The notes below the pieces were generated by a model. The model was not told where the DNA came from. It saw only the letters and a program-made list of their open reading frames with translations, and did not search any database. The translations under genes were made by a program, and so were the position numbers. From Bombilactobacillus mellis (GTDB taxonomy: Bacteria > Bacillota > Bacilli > Lactobacillales > Lactobacillaceae), in contig NZ_KQ033882.1 in NCBI RefSeq assembly GCF_000967245.1, positions 4,382 through 68,247 on the forward strand: a stretch of DNA of 63,866 nt, in the 5' to 3' direction. Each line of letters starts with the position of its first letter. Within the stretch, counting starts at the first letter, position 1. This document shows positions 52,373 through 60,469 of this stretch, one piece after another.

Positions 52373-52759
52373 ATGTCTAAGAAAAAAAGGAAAAATAAGA
52401 AAGTAATGGTTAGAAGAGCAGTTGAAGTGATGCATTTAAATAGAAACCAAGAAACAGGAAAATATTATTTATCTCATAAAGGATATTTCTTTCAAATATC
52501 ATCACATACTAAAGATTCTAAAGTGAAAAAGTTTTATGGAAGGATGATTCCACTGGGACAAATAGTCAAGGTACAAACTAATTATGGCTGGAAACCAGCG
52601 GTAGTAGTTAAAAATATGGAAGTTACGGGGGATTTTGCTCTAAAAGCGGTAAAAAGGCTCAAGCGGGTTACAAGAATTACTGATCAAAAGCTGGCAGATA
52701 TAGCTCCATATTTAGTAGATGAAATGAATGATTATATACAAAATACGAATCACCAGTAA
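52373..52759 (+). CDS. Basic hypothetical protein, 128 residues
   Basis: ATG 52373 follows AAAGGAG. Very basic N-terminus (SKKKRKNKKVMVRRAVEV) and a probable beta-rich middle (about 25-90). No recognised domain. First of a run (52373-55587) that includes a resolvase and a nuclease. Confidence 0.6.
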   Translation: MSKKKRKNKKVMVRRAVEVMHLNRNQETGKYYLSHKGYFFQISSHTKDSKVKKFYGRMIPLGQIVKVQTNYGWKPAVVVKNMEVTGDFALKAVKRLKRVTRITDQKLADIAPYLVDEMNDYIQNTNHQ

Positions 52760-52762
52760 TTT

Positions 52763-53302
52763 ATGAAAATTAAGAAGGGAAGGATTATCATTTATCGACC
52801 TTATAAAATAAAACAGATAAAATTCAATGAATTGTCTAGTCGCCGGATTACAGAATGGCTTTTATATTTGGCTAATCGCACTCAACTGGCTCAAAATTTA
52901 GGTATTGGTCGTAATACTCTTTATCGCTATTTGGACAAGATTAAAAAAGGAACTAGCAGTATTGAAGAATTATTTACTTTGCAGCAATTGCAGACTTTGA
53001 TCAAGCTGGAAAATGCCGATTGGCACAAGTATTTAACCCAAAAAGCTGATTTAGCAGCTAAGAAGGCCGCTAAAGCTGATGCTAAAGCTGATTTAGATCA
53101 TCAAGAAGCGCAATTAACCAAAACTTTGCAGCAATACGGCTGGGGTGAGATTACCGATAATCTGGAGTTTGTACAATTAATGGATTTACAGCAGGGCAGT
53201 ACTGAACAAAAGCAGCGGGCACGCGTAATTTTTAAGCGCTGGCCGGCTGCCAAACAAAAGAAATATGACAAATATCAAAAGCAGGTGCAAAATCATGAGT
53301 GA
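52763..53302 (+). CDS. HTH-containing hypothetical protein, 179 residues
   Basis: Residues about 25-60 include RTQLAQNLGIGRNTLYRYLD, an HTH of a type seen in phage regulators. About 95-125 is an Ala/Lys-rich helix (KKAAKADAKADLDHQEAQL), and the end is basic. The ATG 52763 has no good ribosome site and lies 3 bases after the previous gene, so coupling is likely. The next gene starts 8 bases before its stop. Role unknown; transcription control of the cassette is possible. Confidence 0.55.
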   Translation: MKIKKGRIIIYRPYKIKQIKFNELSSRRITEWLLYLANRTQLAQNLGIGRNTLYRYLDKIKKGTSSIEELFTLQQLQTLIKLENADWHKYLTQKADLAAKKAAKADAKADLDHQEAQLTKTLQQYGWGEITDNLEFVQLMDLQQGSTEQKQRARVIFKRWPAAKQKKYDKYQKQVQNHE

Positions 53303-53741
53303 GTGGCAGGCAGTTATTCCGTTCGCGCCCCAAGCAACTCCACGACCGCAATTTAAATTTGTCAAAAACAGCGGCAGTCAGGGTAAAGTAATTACTTATT
53401 ATCCGACAAAATATACTGAATATATGCAGTCCGTCAAGGATTATCTGCTGCAACATCAGTTATATAATAATGACTTCTATCAGACTATTCAAAATCCCTA
53501 TGGAGTTTTAATGGAAGTTATTTTTTATTTAAAAATTCCCCAACATCAAAAAACAGTAAAGAGTTTAATGCGTAAAACGGCTCCCGATATTGATAACTTG
53601 GAAAAGGCCATCATGGATAGTATTTTTAAAGATTTAGATATTCGTGATAGTCGCATTGTCGGTATTAAGTCGCTTAAACTCAATGAAAAAAATTTTCCGC
53701 GAACCGAAGTGCACTTAATAGGAGTTGATGGAGATGAATAA
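53295..53741 (+). CDS. RusA-family Holliday junction resolvase, 148 residues
   Basis: The start ATG 53295 follows CAGGTG; a longer frame is less likely. RusA core: P98-type region TAPDIDNLEKAIMDSIF with acidic residues D98, D100 and D108 and K104, then DLDIRDSRIVGIKSLK, where the usual Asp-Asp is Arg-Asp (D118). RusA cuts four-way junctions formed in recombination or replication and is common in lambdoid and Firmicute phages. The loss of one Asp could lower activity. It overlaps both neighbours, so the genes form a tight operon. Confidence 0.8.
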   Translation: MSEWQAVIPFAPQATPRPQFKFVKNSGSQGKVITYYPTKYTEYMQSVKDYLLQHQLYNNDFYQTIQNPYGVLMEVIFYLKIPQHQKTVKSLMRKTAPDIDNLEKAIMDSIFKDLDIRDSRIVGIKSLKLNEKNFPRTEVHLIGVDGDE

Positions 53742-54675
53742 TAATGAAAAAATTATTAATTTACTACGAGGATATGAAAAATTACAGGAATTAATGCCAC
53801 CATATTTAAATAGTTTACAGCAGATTAAGTTATATGATTCTCAGGTCAGGTCTTTAATTAAGCGTATAAAAGTTGATTTTTTAATTTTTCAAACAGAAAT
53901 TAGTAACCGAATCAACCAAATTAATAAAAATCAACAGTTATTACAAGAGTATTTATTGCAGGTTAAGCAAGAAGCAGCTGAGCTTAATGAAATCTTCTTC
54001 GATAATAATAACAAGTATTCAGGCATATTAACTGAACTTACTACTTTAAAGGCTACACAAATCAATGTTAATTATTTAAATAAATTATCTGATTTATTAG
54101 CTAGAGAAAGGACAATTAGAACAACTAAGTTACAAGAAGAAATAGAACAAATGAAGCAATTACTTAATCACAGTCCTGATGAATATACCCTTTTAAAAAG
54201 TATAGAATTACAAGCGTCTGGTTTAAATAGCCAACTTAGCAGTTATCGTAATTTTAAGATTAGTAATGATAAAACTGAGACTTTATTACAGCTTAAGCAG
54301 TTTATTACTACAGTATCAGCTTTGGATATAGACAGTAATTCTATTTCTTCTTTGAATACAGCTGTAGATTCATTAATTTCACTAAAACAACCTCAGACGC
54401 CTGATCCCTTACCGTTAATTGAGATTATTCATGTAATTAGAAATCCTAAAAATTATATTTCTCGTGGATATACCATCTTGGATTTTGTCAAACCAGTTTA
54501 TGCCGCTTTGACCAGATTAAGAAAAGGATTAGTTAATCATGCGAAATATCGTGGTATGAACAATTCATGGCAGCATTATGTTAATACAATGGATAATTTA
54601 AATGACTATTATCAACAACGTTATTGGCAAAAGGGAGGAACTCCTTATAATTTTCATGGTCATGATTCGCGTTAA
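53734..54675 (+). CDS. Coiled-coil hypothetical protein, 313 residues
   Basis: Start at ATG 53734, 9 bases after GGAG, overlapping the RusA stop by 8. Residues about 20-220 are long helices with heptads (LQEYLLQVKQEAAELNEIFF, TTKLQEEIEQMKQLLNHSPD). The C-terminal 80 residues are basic and aromatic with the end QQRYWQKGGTPYNFHGHDSR. No membrane or signal segment. Unrecognised. It comes directly before a secreted nuclease, so it might be a partner or a DNA-repair factor with RusA. Confidence 0.6.
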   Translation: MNNNEKIINLLRGYEKLQELMPPYLNSLQQIKLYDSQVRSLIKRIKVDFLIFQTEISNRINQINKNQQLLQEYLLQVKQEAAELNEIFFDNNNKYSGILTELTTLKATQINVNYLNKLSDLLARERTIRTTKLQEEIEQMKQLLNHSPDEYTLLKSIELQASGLNSQLSSYRNFKISNDKTETLLQLKQFITTVSALDIDSNSISSLNTAVDSLISLKQPQTPDPLPLIEIIHVIRNPKNYISRGYTILDFVKPVYAALTRLRKGLVNHAKYRGMNNSWQHYVNTMDNLNDYYQQRYWQKGGTPYNFHGHDSR

Positions 54676-54696
54676 ATATAAATAGAGGGGCACATT

Positions 54697-55587
54697 ATGC
54701 ATTATCATAGATTTAGCAAGCGCACTATTAATTTTTTAATAGGTGCTTTTTTATTACTGCAAATTTTAATAATCACTGGTTGTTCTAATTCATTAAATGG
54801 CCTCAGTAAAGGCTTTTTTAATCAACGGACAACTCAAATCAATTCGCAAACAGCTTTAATAAATTTAAAATTTTTGCCAGCTAAGTATCCGGAAAATTAT
54901 GTGGTCATTAATAAAAATGAACCTCATTTTGATAAGTCTGTTACAGCTCAAATTAATGTACAGACTAACCAAATAGAGAATTATTTACAGCAACCAGTGA
55001 ATAATCAGATAGTTAATTATCAAGGATTGGATAATTTAGGTAGGACACAAGCTGTAGGCAGTTTTATCCGTTTTAAAGATGTGCTTAAAAGAAATTCCAC
55101 TATAACTCCTCGTCCAGCGATTCCTGAAGCTAGCAGAATTGCCGGAGAATTTTCTGATGGTGCTTTTAATTCCGACTTAGGAAAGTGGATGGGAACACAT
55201 AGTAATAATAGAATTGTCACAATTAATGGTTATCATGGGTACGTTTTTAATAAAAGCCATTTATTGGCATGGTCATTAGGAGGATCTATGAACAGCAACA
55301 ATTTAATCTGGGGCACTAGAGCGCAAAATGTCGGAACTAATAAATCGAATAATCCTGGTGGCATGGCTTATCCGGAAACTCAAGTGAGAAATTTTCTCAG
55401 AACAAATCCTAATGAAGTAGTTTACTATTCAGCAAGCCCTCTTTATGTTGAGCAAGAATTAGTTCCTAGAGGTGTTCAGGTTCAAGCTATTTCTTTGCGT
55501 GATCCGCAAAAATTTCACCTAAATATTTGGGTGTTTAATGCCGAAGCAGGAGTTAAATTAAATTATCAAACAGGAAACTTTATTTAA
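54697..55587 (+). CDS. Lipoprotein DNA/RNA non-specific endonuclease (NucA/EndA-like), 296 residues
   Basis: ATG 54697 follows AGAGGGG. A lipoprotein signal ends IITGC with Cys29 as lipid site. The nuclease domain (about 150-296) has the catalytic word FNKSHLLAWSLGG with H188 (DRGH in EndA; here NKSH), then NNLIWGTRAQNVGTNKSNNP with Asn metal ligands, and a final strand set ending VKLNYQTGNFI. EndA-type enzymes cut DNA at the cell surface during uptake or degrade free DNA. A surface nuclease on a conjugative plasmid could process incoming or outside DNA. Confidence 0.8.
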   Translation: MHYHRFSKRTINFLIGAFLLLQILIITGCSNSLNGLSKGFFNQRTTQINSQTALINLKFLPAKYPENYVVINKNEPHFDKSVTAQINVQTNQIENYLQQPVNNQIVNYQGLDNLGRTQAVGSFIRFKDVLKRNSTITPRPAIPEASRIAGEFSDGAFNSDLGKWMGTHSNNRIVTINGYHGYVFNKSHLLAWSLGGSMNSNNLIWGTRAQNVGTNKSNNPGGMAYPETQVRNFLRTNPNEVVYYSASPLYVEQELVPRGVQVQAISLRDPQKFHLNIWVFNAEAGVKLNYQTGNFI

Positions 55588-55843
55588 ATTATTTATATAT
55601 AATATAACTATTTATATATAATATATAGATGTATATTTTAATAACGATAAGAAGGCTAAATATTAGGAAATAAATCGCATATTTTTTAAAAAATATCTTT
55701 TTTCATAATTATCATAATTTTGTAATATTTAATAAATTTAATGCTTATAGAATAGTATTTATCCACTAAATTATATTAAAATTATCATTATCCTTTAAAT
55801 TTATAAATAAACGCCTATAATTATAACTAGGAGGTGAGAATAT
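55588..55843. other. AT-rich spacer with a direct repeat
   Basis: No gene. ATTTATATATAATATA is repeated near 55592 and 55609. The rest is A/T-rich and unremarkable. Confidence 0.4.
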
Positions 55844-55909
55844 ATGTATAAAAAAAGCTCATCTTATGAGGGTAAGATGAGCATTAGTAAGCTTTTTTGT
55901 ACTGTTTAA
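55844..55909 (+). CDS. 21-residue leader peptide overlapping a terminator hairpin
   Basis: GGAGGTGAG lies 5 bases before ATG 55844, one of the strongest ribosome sites in the window. The frame reads YKKSSSYEGKMSISKLFCTV and stops at 55907. The perfect hairpin GCTCATCTTA / TAAGATGAGC (55857-55882) and the T-run of AGCTTTTTT lie inside the coding sequence, which suggests a translation-controlled attenuator for the following HTH gene. Confidence 0.45.
   Translation: MYKKSSSYEGKMSISKLFCTV
55857..55899 (+). terminator. Terminator/attenuator hairpin
   Basis: 10-bp perfect stem (55857-55866 and 55873-55882), with an outer AAAAAAGC / GCTTTTTT pairing ending at the T-run. Confidence 0.65.
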
Positions 55910-55958
55910 GTTAAAGCATACCTCAACAATAATAACAAATTAGATTGGGGTAATAAAG

Positions 55959-56366
55959 ATGGAAGTGTCTGATAATAATTTGATTGATCTTCATTTAATT
56001 GAGCAGCTGTTAAAGTCAGATTTTGAAAATTATAAAATTGCAGCTGCAACCGGGATTGGTGAGGAAACTATTCAAGCCTTAAGGAGCGGTAAAAGGAAAA
56101 TCGAATCTTTAAAGCTTGATTATGCAGAACGGCTTAGTAATTTTGCCTATCAAAATATTGAGGTAATCAGTAAAGAACGTCAAAGTATGAATTACTGGAT
56201 AGCAAAGTTATTAAAGTCTGATATTGGTGATAAAGAGATTGTGGCAAAAGCCGGTGTTTCAAGAACTACTTTATATGCCCTTCGCTCAGGTAAGAGACAA
56301 ATTAAGGAGTTACACTTTCCTACTGCTAAAAGATTGACTAAGTTTGCACAGAAACATATCAGCTAA
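55959..56366 (+). CDS. Protein with two tandem HTH units, 135 residues
   Basis: ATG 55959 follows GGGG. Two similar halves: LLKSDFENYKIAAATGIGEE with LRSGKRKIESLKLDYAERLS, and LLKSDIGDKEIVAKAGVSRT with LRSGKRQIKELHFPTAKRLT. Each is a small HTH followed by a recognition region, and each resembles the single-unit protein at 51282-51524. It looks like an internal duplication giving a one-chain dimer. A DNA-binding regulator is likely; the target is unknown. Confidence 0.7.
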   Translation: MEVSDNNLIDLHLIEQLLKSDFENYKIAAATGIGEETIQALRSGKRKIESLKLDYAERLSNFAYQNIEVISKERQSMNYWIAKLLKSDIGDKEIVAKAGVSRTTLYALRSGKRQIKELHFPTAKRLTKFAQKHIS

Positions 56367-56418
56367 AGGCTTAAGGATGTTGTTCTTATGGCTAACAAAG
56401 AAAGAATGATTGCTCTTG

Positions 56419-56580
56419 ATGAGACAGTTTATGTTACAAAAACCAATCTTAAATTTTTATTCGTGGCTTTGGTTTGCTTTTGGTTGGAAATTAATAGTAG
56501 CGCTTTTAATCACAGCTGTAATCATCACGGTAGTTTATTTTTTCGGCAGAAAACCCTATCGTGATTTTTTTAAAAAATGA
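56419..56580 (+). CDS. Small membrane protein, 53 residues
   Basis: The frame from ATG 56419 encodes MRQFMLQKPILNFYSWLWFA, a membrane helix FGWKLIVALLITAVIITVVY and a basic end GRKPYRDFFKK. The ribosome site is weak; a better site (AAGGATG) fits ATG 56388 in another frame that gives a mismatched, non-hydrophobic product, so an indel near 56450 may have split the gene. Unknown role. Confidence 0.4.
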   Translation: MRQFMLQKPILNFYSWLWFAFGWKLIVALLITAVIITVVYFFGRKPYRDFFKK

Positions 56581-56649
56581 AATAATTTTTTCAAGAAGAG
56601 CGTTAAGTCGTTGTAGGTATATTAAAAATCGTAGGAAGAAGAGTGTTAA

Positions 56650-57012
56650 ATGAATGAATCAGTAGAAATAATGAAAAGCTCCGTTTTACAAGAACTGTTG
56701 GCCAATGCACAACACGCTAATAAATATCAGGCTGTACAAATTGTTGCCACCAATGCAGATCCAAATAGTGCAATCCCTGCTTACAGAAATTGGTATTACT
56801 TAGATACTAGCTATCCCACAGAACTAGAAAATTTAATTCACTATTTTTACAATATGCAACTTGTATATTCTCCTCAAGTGGTTAAACAGGAATTGGATAC
56901 GGTTGTCAAAAAACATGGTCTAAAAGAAATTATTTACGATAAAAAAGCTAATACCTATTTATCACAAGAAGAATTAGATAAATTAAAAAAGTTCCTTGAG
57001 ATTATGTTGTAA
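56650..57012 (+). CDS. Hypothetical protein, 120 residues
   Basis: ATG 56650 follows GGAAGAAGAG. Soluble alpha/beta protein without a recognised domain (NWYYLDTSYPTELENLIHYF). First of a group of small phage-type genes on the plus strand. Confidence 0.55.
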   Translation: MNESVEIMKSSVLQELLANAQHANKYQAVQIVATNADPNSAIPAYRNWYYLDTSYPTELENLIHYFYNMQLVYSPQVVKQELDTVVKKHGLKEIIYDKKANTYLSQEELDKLKKFLEIML

Positions 57013-57129
57013 ATGATAATGAATCAAAGAGTGCCACAATGTAAGCGGTTATTTTGTTAGAATCTATCTCCTCATTACCCAATGGTTTATTATATTTAAC
57101 TATTTTAGAGCAATCATAGATCTTTGAAA

Positions 57130-57223
57130 TGGTGCAGCGTTCAACGGCGATAATCAAAAGCGTTGTTCAAGATATTTACTCAGACAATAATCCACGCACA
57201 GAGATTGAAATTACTGAAATGTA
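57130..57223 (+). pseudogene. Fragment of a small phage-type gene
   Basis: The frame ending at TAG 57221-57223 reads MVQRSTAIIKSVVQDIYSDN, NPRTEIEITEM, with no ribosome site and a stop just upstream. It looks like the C-terminal end of a decayed gene. The stretch 57013-57129 has no supportable gene. Confidence 0.4.
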
Positions 57224-57236
57224 GGAGGCAAAAGTT

Positions 57237-57620
57237 ATAAAAGCTTATGAATGTATTTACGAAGAATGGGATGCTAACTATGTACACGTCTATTGGGCAG
57301 AAACACCCGGGAAAGCAAAATCACAGGCGCTTTATGATGACGACTTAGGAGACCCTGATTGTTTCACTGATATTTATGTAAGGAGAGCTCCTTGGGCTGA
57401 TGAATTGGAACATGCTTCCGAATATACCTTCTTACTAGAATCACTAAGGCAAGGCTGGATTTACGATTGGTATGACGACGAACTTCGCAAAGATAGGTAT
57501 TTAGACGAAGAAGCAGTACCCGTACTGGAACAAGTAGGCAACTTAGAAAACTACTGGAAACTCTATGATGAAGGCAAAATCAAACTTGATTCTAAAGGGA
57601 TCCCAACTTTAGTTAAATGA
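57237..57620 (+). CDS. Hypothetical phage-type protein, 127 residues, apparent ATA start
   Basis: TAGGAGG lies 8 bases before ATA 57237, and the frame reads (M)KAYECIYEEWDANYVHVYWA, ETPGKAKSQALYDDDLGDPD and on to the stop at 57618-57620 with no interruption. The next in-frame standard start is TTG 57405, without a ribosome site and far into the conserved-looking part. Either ATA is used weakly or the gene lost its ATG by a G-to-A change. Acidic and aromatic; similar in style to the following small genes. Unknown function. Confidence 0.6.
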   Translation: MKAYECIYEEWDANYVHVYWAETPGKAKSQALYDDDLGDPDCFTDIYVRRAPWADELEHASEYTFLLESLRQGWIYDWYDDELRKDRYLDEEAVPVLEQVGNLENYWKLYDEGKIKLDSKGIPTLVK

Positions 57621-57632
57621 GGAGGAATAACC

Positions 57633-58400
57633 ATGACAGATCGTTTAGCAGAAATAATGGATTCACTTTATGATTGGCATCATAACGATAACAACAAAAT
57701 TGTTGCTCCAAACTGCATTTTACCTGAGTGCATTAAAGAACGTATCAGATATTTTCTGCCACAAATGGACAATGGTCTAACTTTTAAAGGGTGCATGGAA
57801 TACGTACTAGCAACCCAAGAAAATGAAAAGAAATTATCAGAAGATTATGAGAATTATTCTTATGACGATTGGCTGCCAGTTTCTGACAAAGTCGAAGAAT
57901 GGCATAAATCATACTATGGACTACAGGAAAGATATGCTTGGCCACAAGTGGCAGTTGCCATGTTATATGGATATGGTGAGGAAGACTATCAAGTTAAATA
58001 TGGTAAATATTATTTTAATAATCGCTATTTACTAGTCAGTGATCCAGCTGATTATACCCACTTTTCCAAGGAAGGCGCAGAAAGGGCGGCTCACTTGTTG
58101 AAACCTGAATATGTTATTAAAAATGTGCGATTTTGGAATTCAAATCAAGGCACTATTTCCCGTAAATATATTAGGGCTGATACTCAAATCCCACAAAAAT
58201 ATATTAGTCCCGACTATGTATTTTTATTCCAAGTAGGAAAACAAGCAGTTGGTATGAACGGTGAGAAAGTAAAGCTTGATCTACCAGACTGTGTTCGTTT
58301 TGATGAGGCAGTTCAGATTTTGCAAAGTATTAAAAATATAAAGCCCAAAATTATAAGAGCTAAACAATCGAAAGAATCCGATTTAGCAGGTAATAACTGA
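57633..58400 (+). CDS. Hypothetical protein with DUF1642-like end, 255 residues
   Basis: ATG 57633 follows GAGGAGGAA. The N-terminal half is helical and acidic. The middle (about 100-170, YQVKYGKYYFNNRYLLVSDP, FSKEGAERAAHLL) resembles by pattern the phage DUF1642 proteins (a 'Y.VK......YLV' strand pair followed by FT.EEA). The C-terminus is basic. Typical accessory gene of Lactobacillales phages and plasmids, function unknown. Confidence 0.55.
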   Translation: MTDRLAEIMDSLYDWHHNDNNKIVAPNCILPECIKERIRYFLPQMDNGLTFKGCMEYVLATQENEKKLSEDYENYSYDDWLPVSDKVEEWHKSYYGLQERYAWPQVAVAMLYGYGEEDYQVKYGKYYFNNRYLLVSDPADYTHFSKEGAERAAHLLKPEYVIKNVRFWNSNQGTISRKYIRADTQIPQKYISPDYVFLFQVGKQAVGMNGEKVKLDLPDCVRFDEAVQILQSIKNIKPKIIRAKQSKESDLAGNN

Positions 58401-58458
58401 TACTGCATAAATCAATGTTTTATTTGAAGTACTTGATTAAGCACAAAGGAGGTATCCA

Positions 58459-58779
58459 ATGATGCTATACCAAATAAACGATAGCACCTACGCTGGAGCT
58501 TATATCAAACTAGAGTGTATACAATCTATCCTTCCAAATTACAGTATCAAGGATATGGAGAAATATAATTATAATACCAATAGACCTACTCTTAAAAATC
58601 GGCCTGAGCCTGTATCCTACACAATTGTTTTATACCCAGATAGGGACTTGTTTTGCCTGGATGCTAAAGATTATCAAGATTTGAAAAAGGTGCTAATTAA
58701 AGAAGGACTTTTACTACCCAACCAACAGAAGAAAACAAAAAGAACTACTAGCATAAAACCTATTTTGGAGGAGGACTAG
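58459..58779 (+). CDS. Hypothetical protein, 106 residues
   Basis: AAAGGAGGT lies 6 bases before ATG 58459. Soluble alpha/beta protein with PVSYTIVLYPDRDLFCLDAK and a basic tail. Unrecognised. Part of the phage-type gene run (2 bases before the YopX gene). Confidence 0.6.
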   Translation: MMLYQINDSTYAGAYIKLECIQSILPNYSIKDMEKYNYNTNRPTLKNRPEPVSYTIVLYPDRDLFCLDAKDYQDLKKVLIKEGLLLPNQQKKTKRTTSIKPILEED

Positions 58780-58781
58780 CA

Positions 58782-59285
58782 ATGAATTTAATTAGATATA
58801 GGGCACGACTTTATCCTGTAAAGCCTGATGCAAGTGAAGACGAAAAAGACGAATACCGTTATTTTTATGATGATCTGGAAACAACTAATCTTTTAGATGA
58901 ACATGGTTGGATTTATGGAGGATTACTTTATTTTGGAGATCAACCGTACCTTGTTGGTGATTTTGTAGAAGTCACAGAGGATTATTGTATTCCTGAATTT
59001 TTCAATCCCATAAATGAAAAATATGTCAACTGTACTATTGATGCTAAGACGTTGTGTGCTGGTATTAAAGTCTCTAATGAACTAACAATTTTTCGAGGAG
59101 ATATTATCAGTACAACTAATGCAAATAAAGTATCTAGATATGAAATATATTCCACTAAGTTTGGTCTTGCTGCTAAAAATATTTCTACTGGTGTTACTGA
59201 GAGCCTCAATAGTAATAATGTTATTAATGAAAGTACTTGTGTAATTGGCAATAAGTTTGAAAATCCAGAACTACTGGAGGTCTAG
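58782..59285 (+). CDS. YopX-family phage protein, 167 residues
   Basis: ATG 58782 follows GGAGGAGG. The C-terminal words CVIGNKFENPELLEV match the 'xVIGNxYENPELL' ending of the YopX family, and the N-terminus RYRARLYPVKP fits its start. The conserved hydrophobic strand pattern around GDIISTTN is also present. YopX proteins are common in Siphoviridae and their function is not known. It shows that this region is phage-derived. Confidence 0.75.
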   Translation: MNLIRYRARLYPVKPDASEDEKDEYRYFYDDLETTNLLDEHGWIYGGLLYFGDQPYLVGDFVEVTEDYCIPEFFNPINEKYVNCTIDAKTLCAGIKVSNELTIFRGDIISTTNANKVSRYEIYSTKFGLAAKNISTGVTESLNSNNVINESTCVIGNKFENPELLEV

Positions 59286-59287
59286 AA

Positions 59288-59575
59288 ATGAAGCGTTGGT
59301 ATAAGAAGAAGCCAGAAATTTTATTTGAACAGTTTGATGGTTCAAATGAAATGATAGATAAATATGGACTTAGCCGTATTATCGCACTTGACGGTGAATT
59401 CACAGATACATTTTATTTTGAAGATAAAATGAAATTAACTATTGGTGACTGGATAGCCACTGTAACAAATGGTGAACATTGGTCAGTTAAAGATGAAATT
59501 TTTAAAAAGACCTTTTGGTCATTCGGTCAGTTGATGAGGAAAACAAATGAAACATATTACCTTAGAATAAATTGA
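59288..59575 (+). CDS. Small phage-type hypothetical protein, 95 residues
   Basis: ATG 59288 follows GGAGGT. The layout WYKKKPEILFEQFDGSNEMI then TIGDWIATVTNGEHWSVKDE and IFKKTFW resembles a small beta-rich family common in phages ('KPVxVEAxQFDG...GDWIxxG..GExxPxKxDIFxxTY'). Function unknown. Confidence 0.6.
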   Translation: MKRWYKKKPEILFEQFDGSNEMIDKYGLSRIIALDGEFTDTFYFEDKMKLTIGDWIATVTNGEHWSVKDEIFKKTFWSFGQLMRKTNETYYLRIN

Positions 59576-59672
59576 AGTTACTTGGGCAGAATTTGATATT
59601 GATAATAAATATACTTTGAAACAGATACAAAAATTTATAGATCTTGAGGATGAGGAAGATTTATTAGATTAA
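59547..59672 (+). pseudogene. Small gene with an in-frame stop
   Basis: ATG 59547 with GAGGA 7 bases upstream starts MKHITLE, then TAA, then IEVTWAEFDIDNKYTLKQIQ and KFIDLEDEEDLLD to a final TAA at 59670. The internal stop again sits where a Gln codon (CAA) would make a continuous 41-residue protein. Confidence 0.5.
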
Positions 59673-59708
59673 TGGCCAAAAATGGAAAGCTTAAAAGGAG
59701 GACTAGCA

Positions 59709-59948
59709 ATGAAATACTTTAGATTTAGTGAACCTGAATATGCATTAATTGCAGCTAATTCCGAAGAGGAAGCGGTTAAATTATATAGAACTTATGTTTA
59801 TCCACCAGATGATTTTTTTGAAGTTAACTGTTTAACCATAGATTTTGAAACTGACAATATTAATCATTTAACTGAAAGTGAAATCAAGGAACTAGATACC
59901 CCATATAAAGCAAAACCACAAGTTATTATTGACGCCAGATATATATAA
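59709..59948 (+). CDS. Small hypothetical protein, 79 residues
   Basis: Start at ATG 59709 because AGGAGG lies 7 bases upstream; a longer frame to 59682 has none. Acidic alpha/beta protein KYFRFSEPEYALIAANSEEE with no recognised domain. Phage-type. Confidence 0.55.
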   Translation: MKYFRFSEPEYALIAANSEEEAVKLYRTYVYPPDDFFEVNCLTIDFETDNINHLTESEIKELDTPYKAKPQVIIDARYI

Positions 59949-60011
59949 AATTTCATTCAAAAATGGAGAACTAGTAAAAAGATCTTTTGAAACTTTGGGG
60001 GGTATTTGATA

Positions 60012-60269
60012 ATGGCGATACACAAGTTAAAAATTGATTCTAAATATTTTGACGCGGTTCGTAAAGGCTTTAAAACCTTTGAAATCCGTAAAAATGATCG
60101 TAACTTTGAAGTTGGCGATAAACTTATACTTCAAGAGTACGATCGTGAAAAACAGGTATGTACAGGATATGAATTGTTAGCATTTGTCACATATATTACT
60201 AATTTTGCTCAAAAAATGGATTATGTAGTGATGGCAATTCGTGTTAATCGCCCAAAATTGAATCAATAA
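60012..60269 (+). CDS. DUF3850 (ASCH/PUA-like) protein, 85 residues
   Basis: ATG 60012 lies 12 bases after GGGGGG. The words HKLKIDSKYFDAVRKGFKTF, EIRKNDRNFEVGDKLILQEY and VTYITNFAQKMDYVVMAI match DUF3850, a small PUA/ASCH-like beta barrel thought to bind RNA or modified bases; frequent in Lactobacillales phages. A terminator follows. Confidence 0.75.
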   Translation: MAIHKLKIDSKYFDAVRKGFKTFEIRKNDRNFEVGDKLILQEYDREKQVCTGYELLAFVTYITNFAQKMDYVVMAIRVNRPKLNQ

Positions 60270-60328
60270 AGCTAAAATAACTAAACGAGCCAAAGAAAGG
60301 CTCACTGAAACTAAAAATAGACAGACAA

Positions 60329-60353
60329 AAATCCTACCTTTTAGGTAGGATTT
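60329..60353 (+). terminator. Terminator after the phage-type gene run
   Basis: AAATCCTACC (60329-60338) and GGTAGGATTT (60344-60353), a perfect 10-bp stem. Confidence 0.7.
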
Positions 60354-60469
60354 GGCAGTCCATAAACATAGAAATGTATATTATAGTGGCTACAAAATAT
60401 TATAGCCTGTATCCATTATAATTAATGACTGCTTATTAATCAAATATTTATTAAATGGAAGTGAAGTCT

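Noticed and set aside
54697-55587. Colicin-like toxin
   Set aside because: It has a lipoprotein signal and no immunity gene, so a surface nuclease is the better reading.
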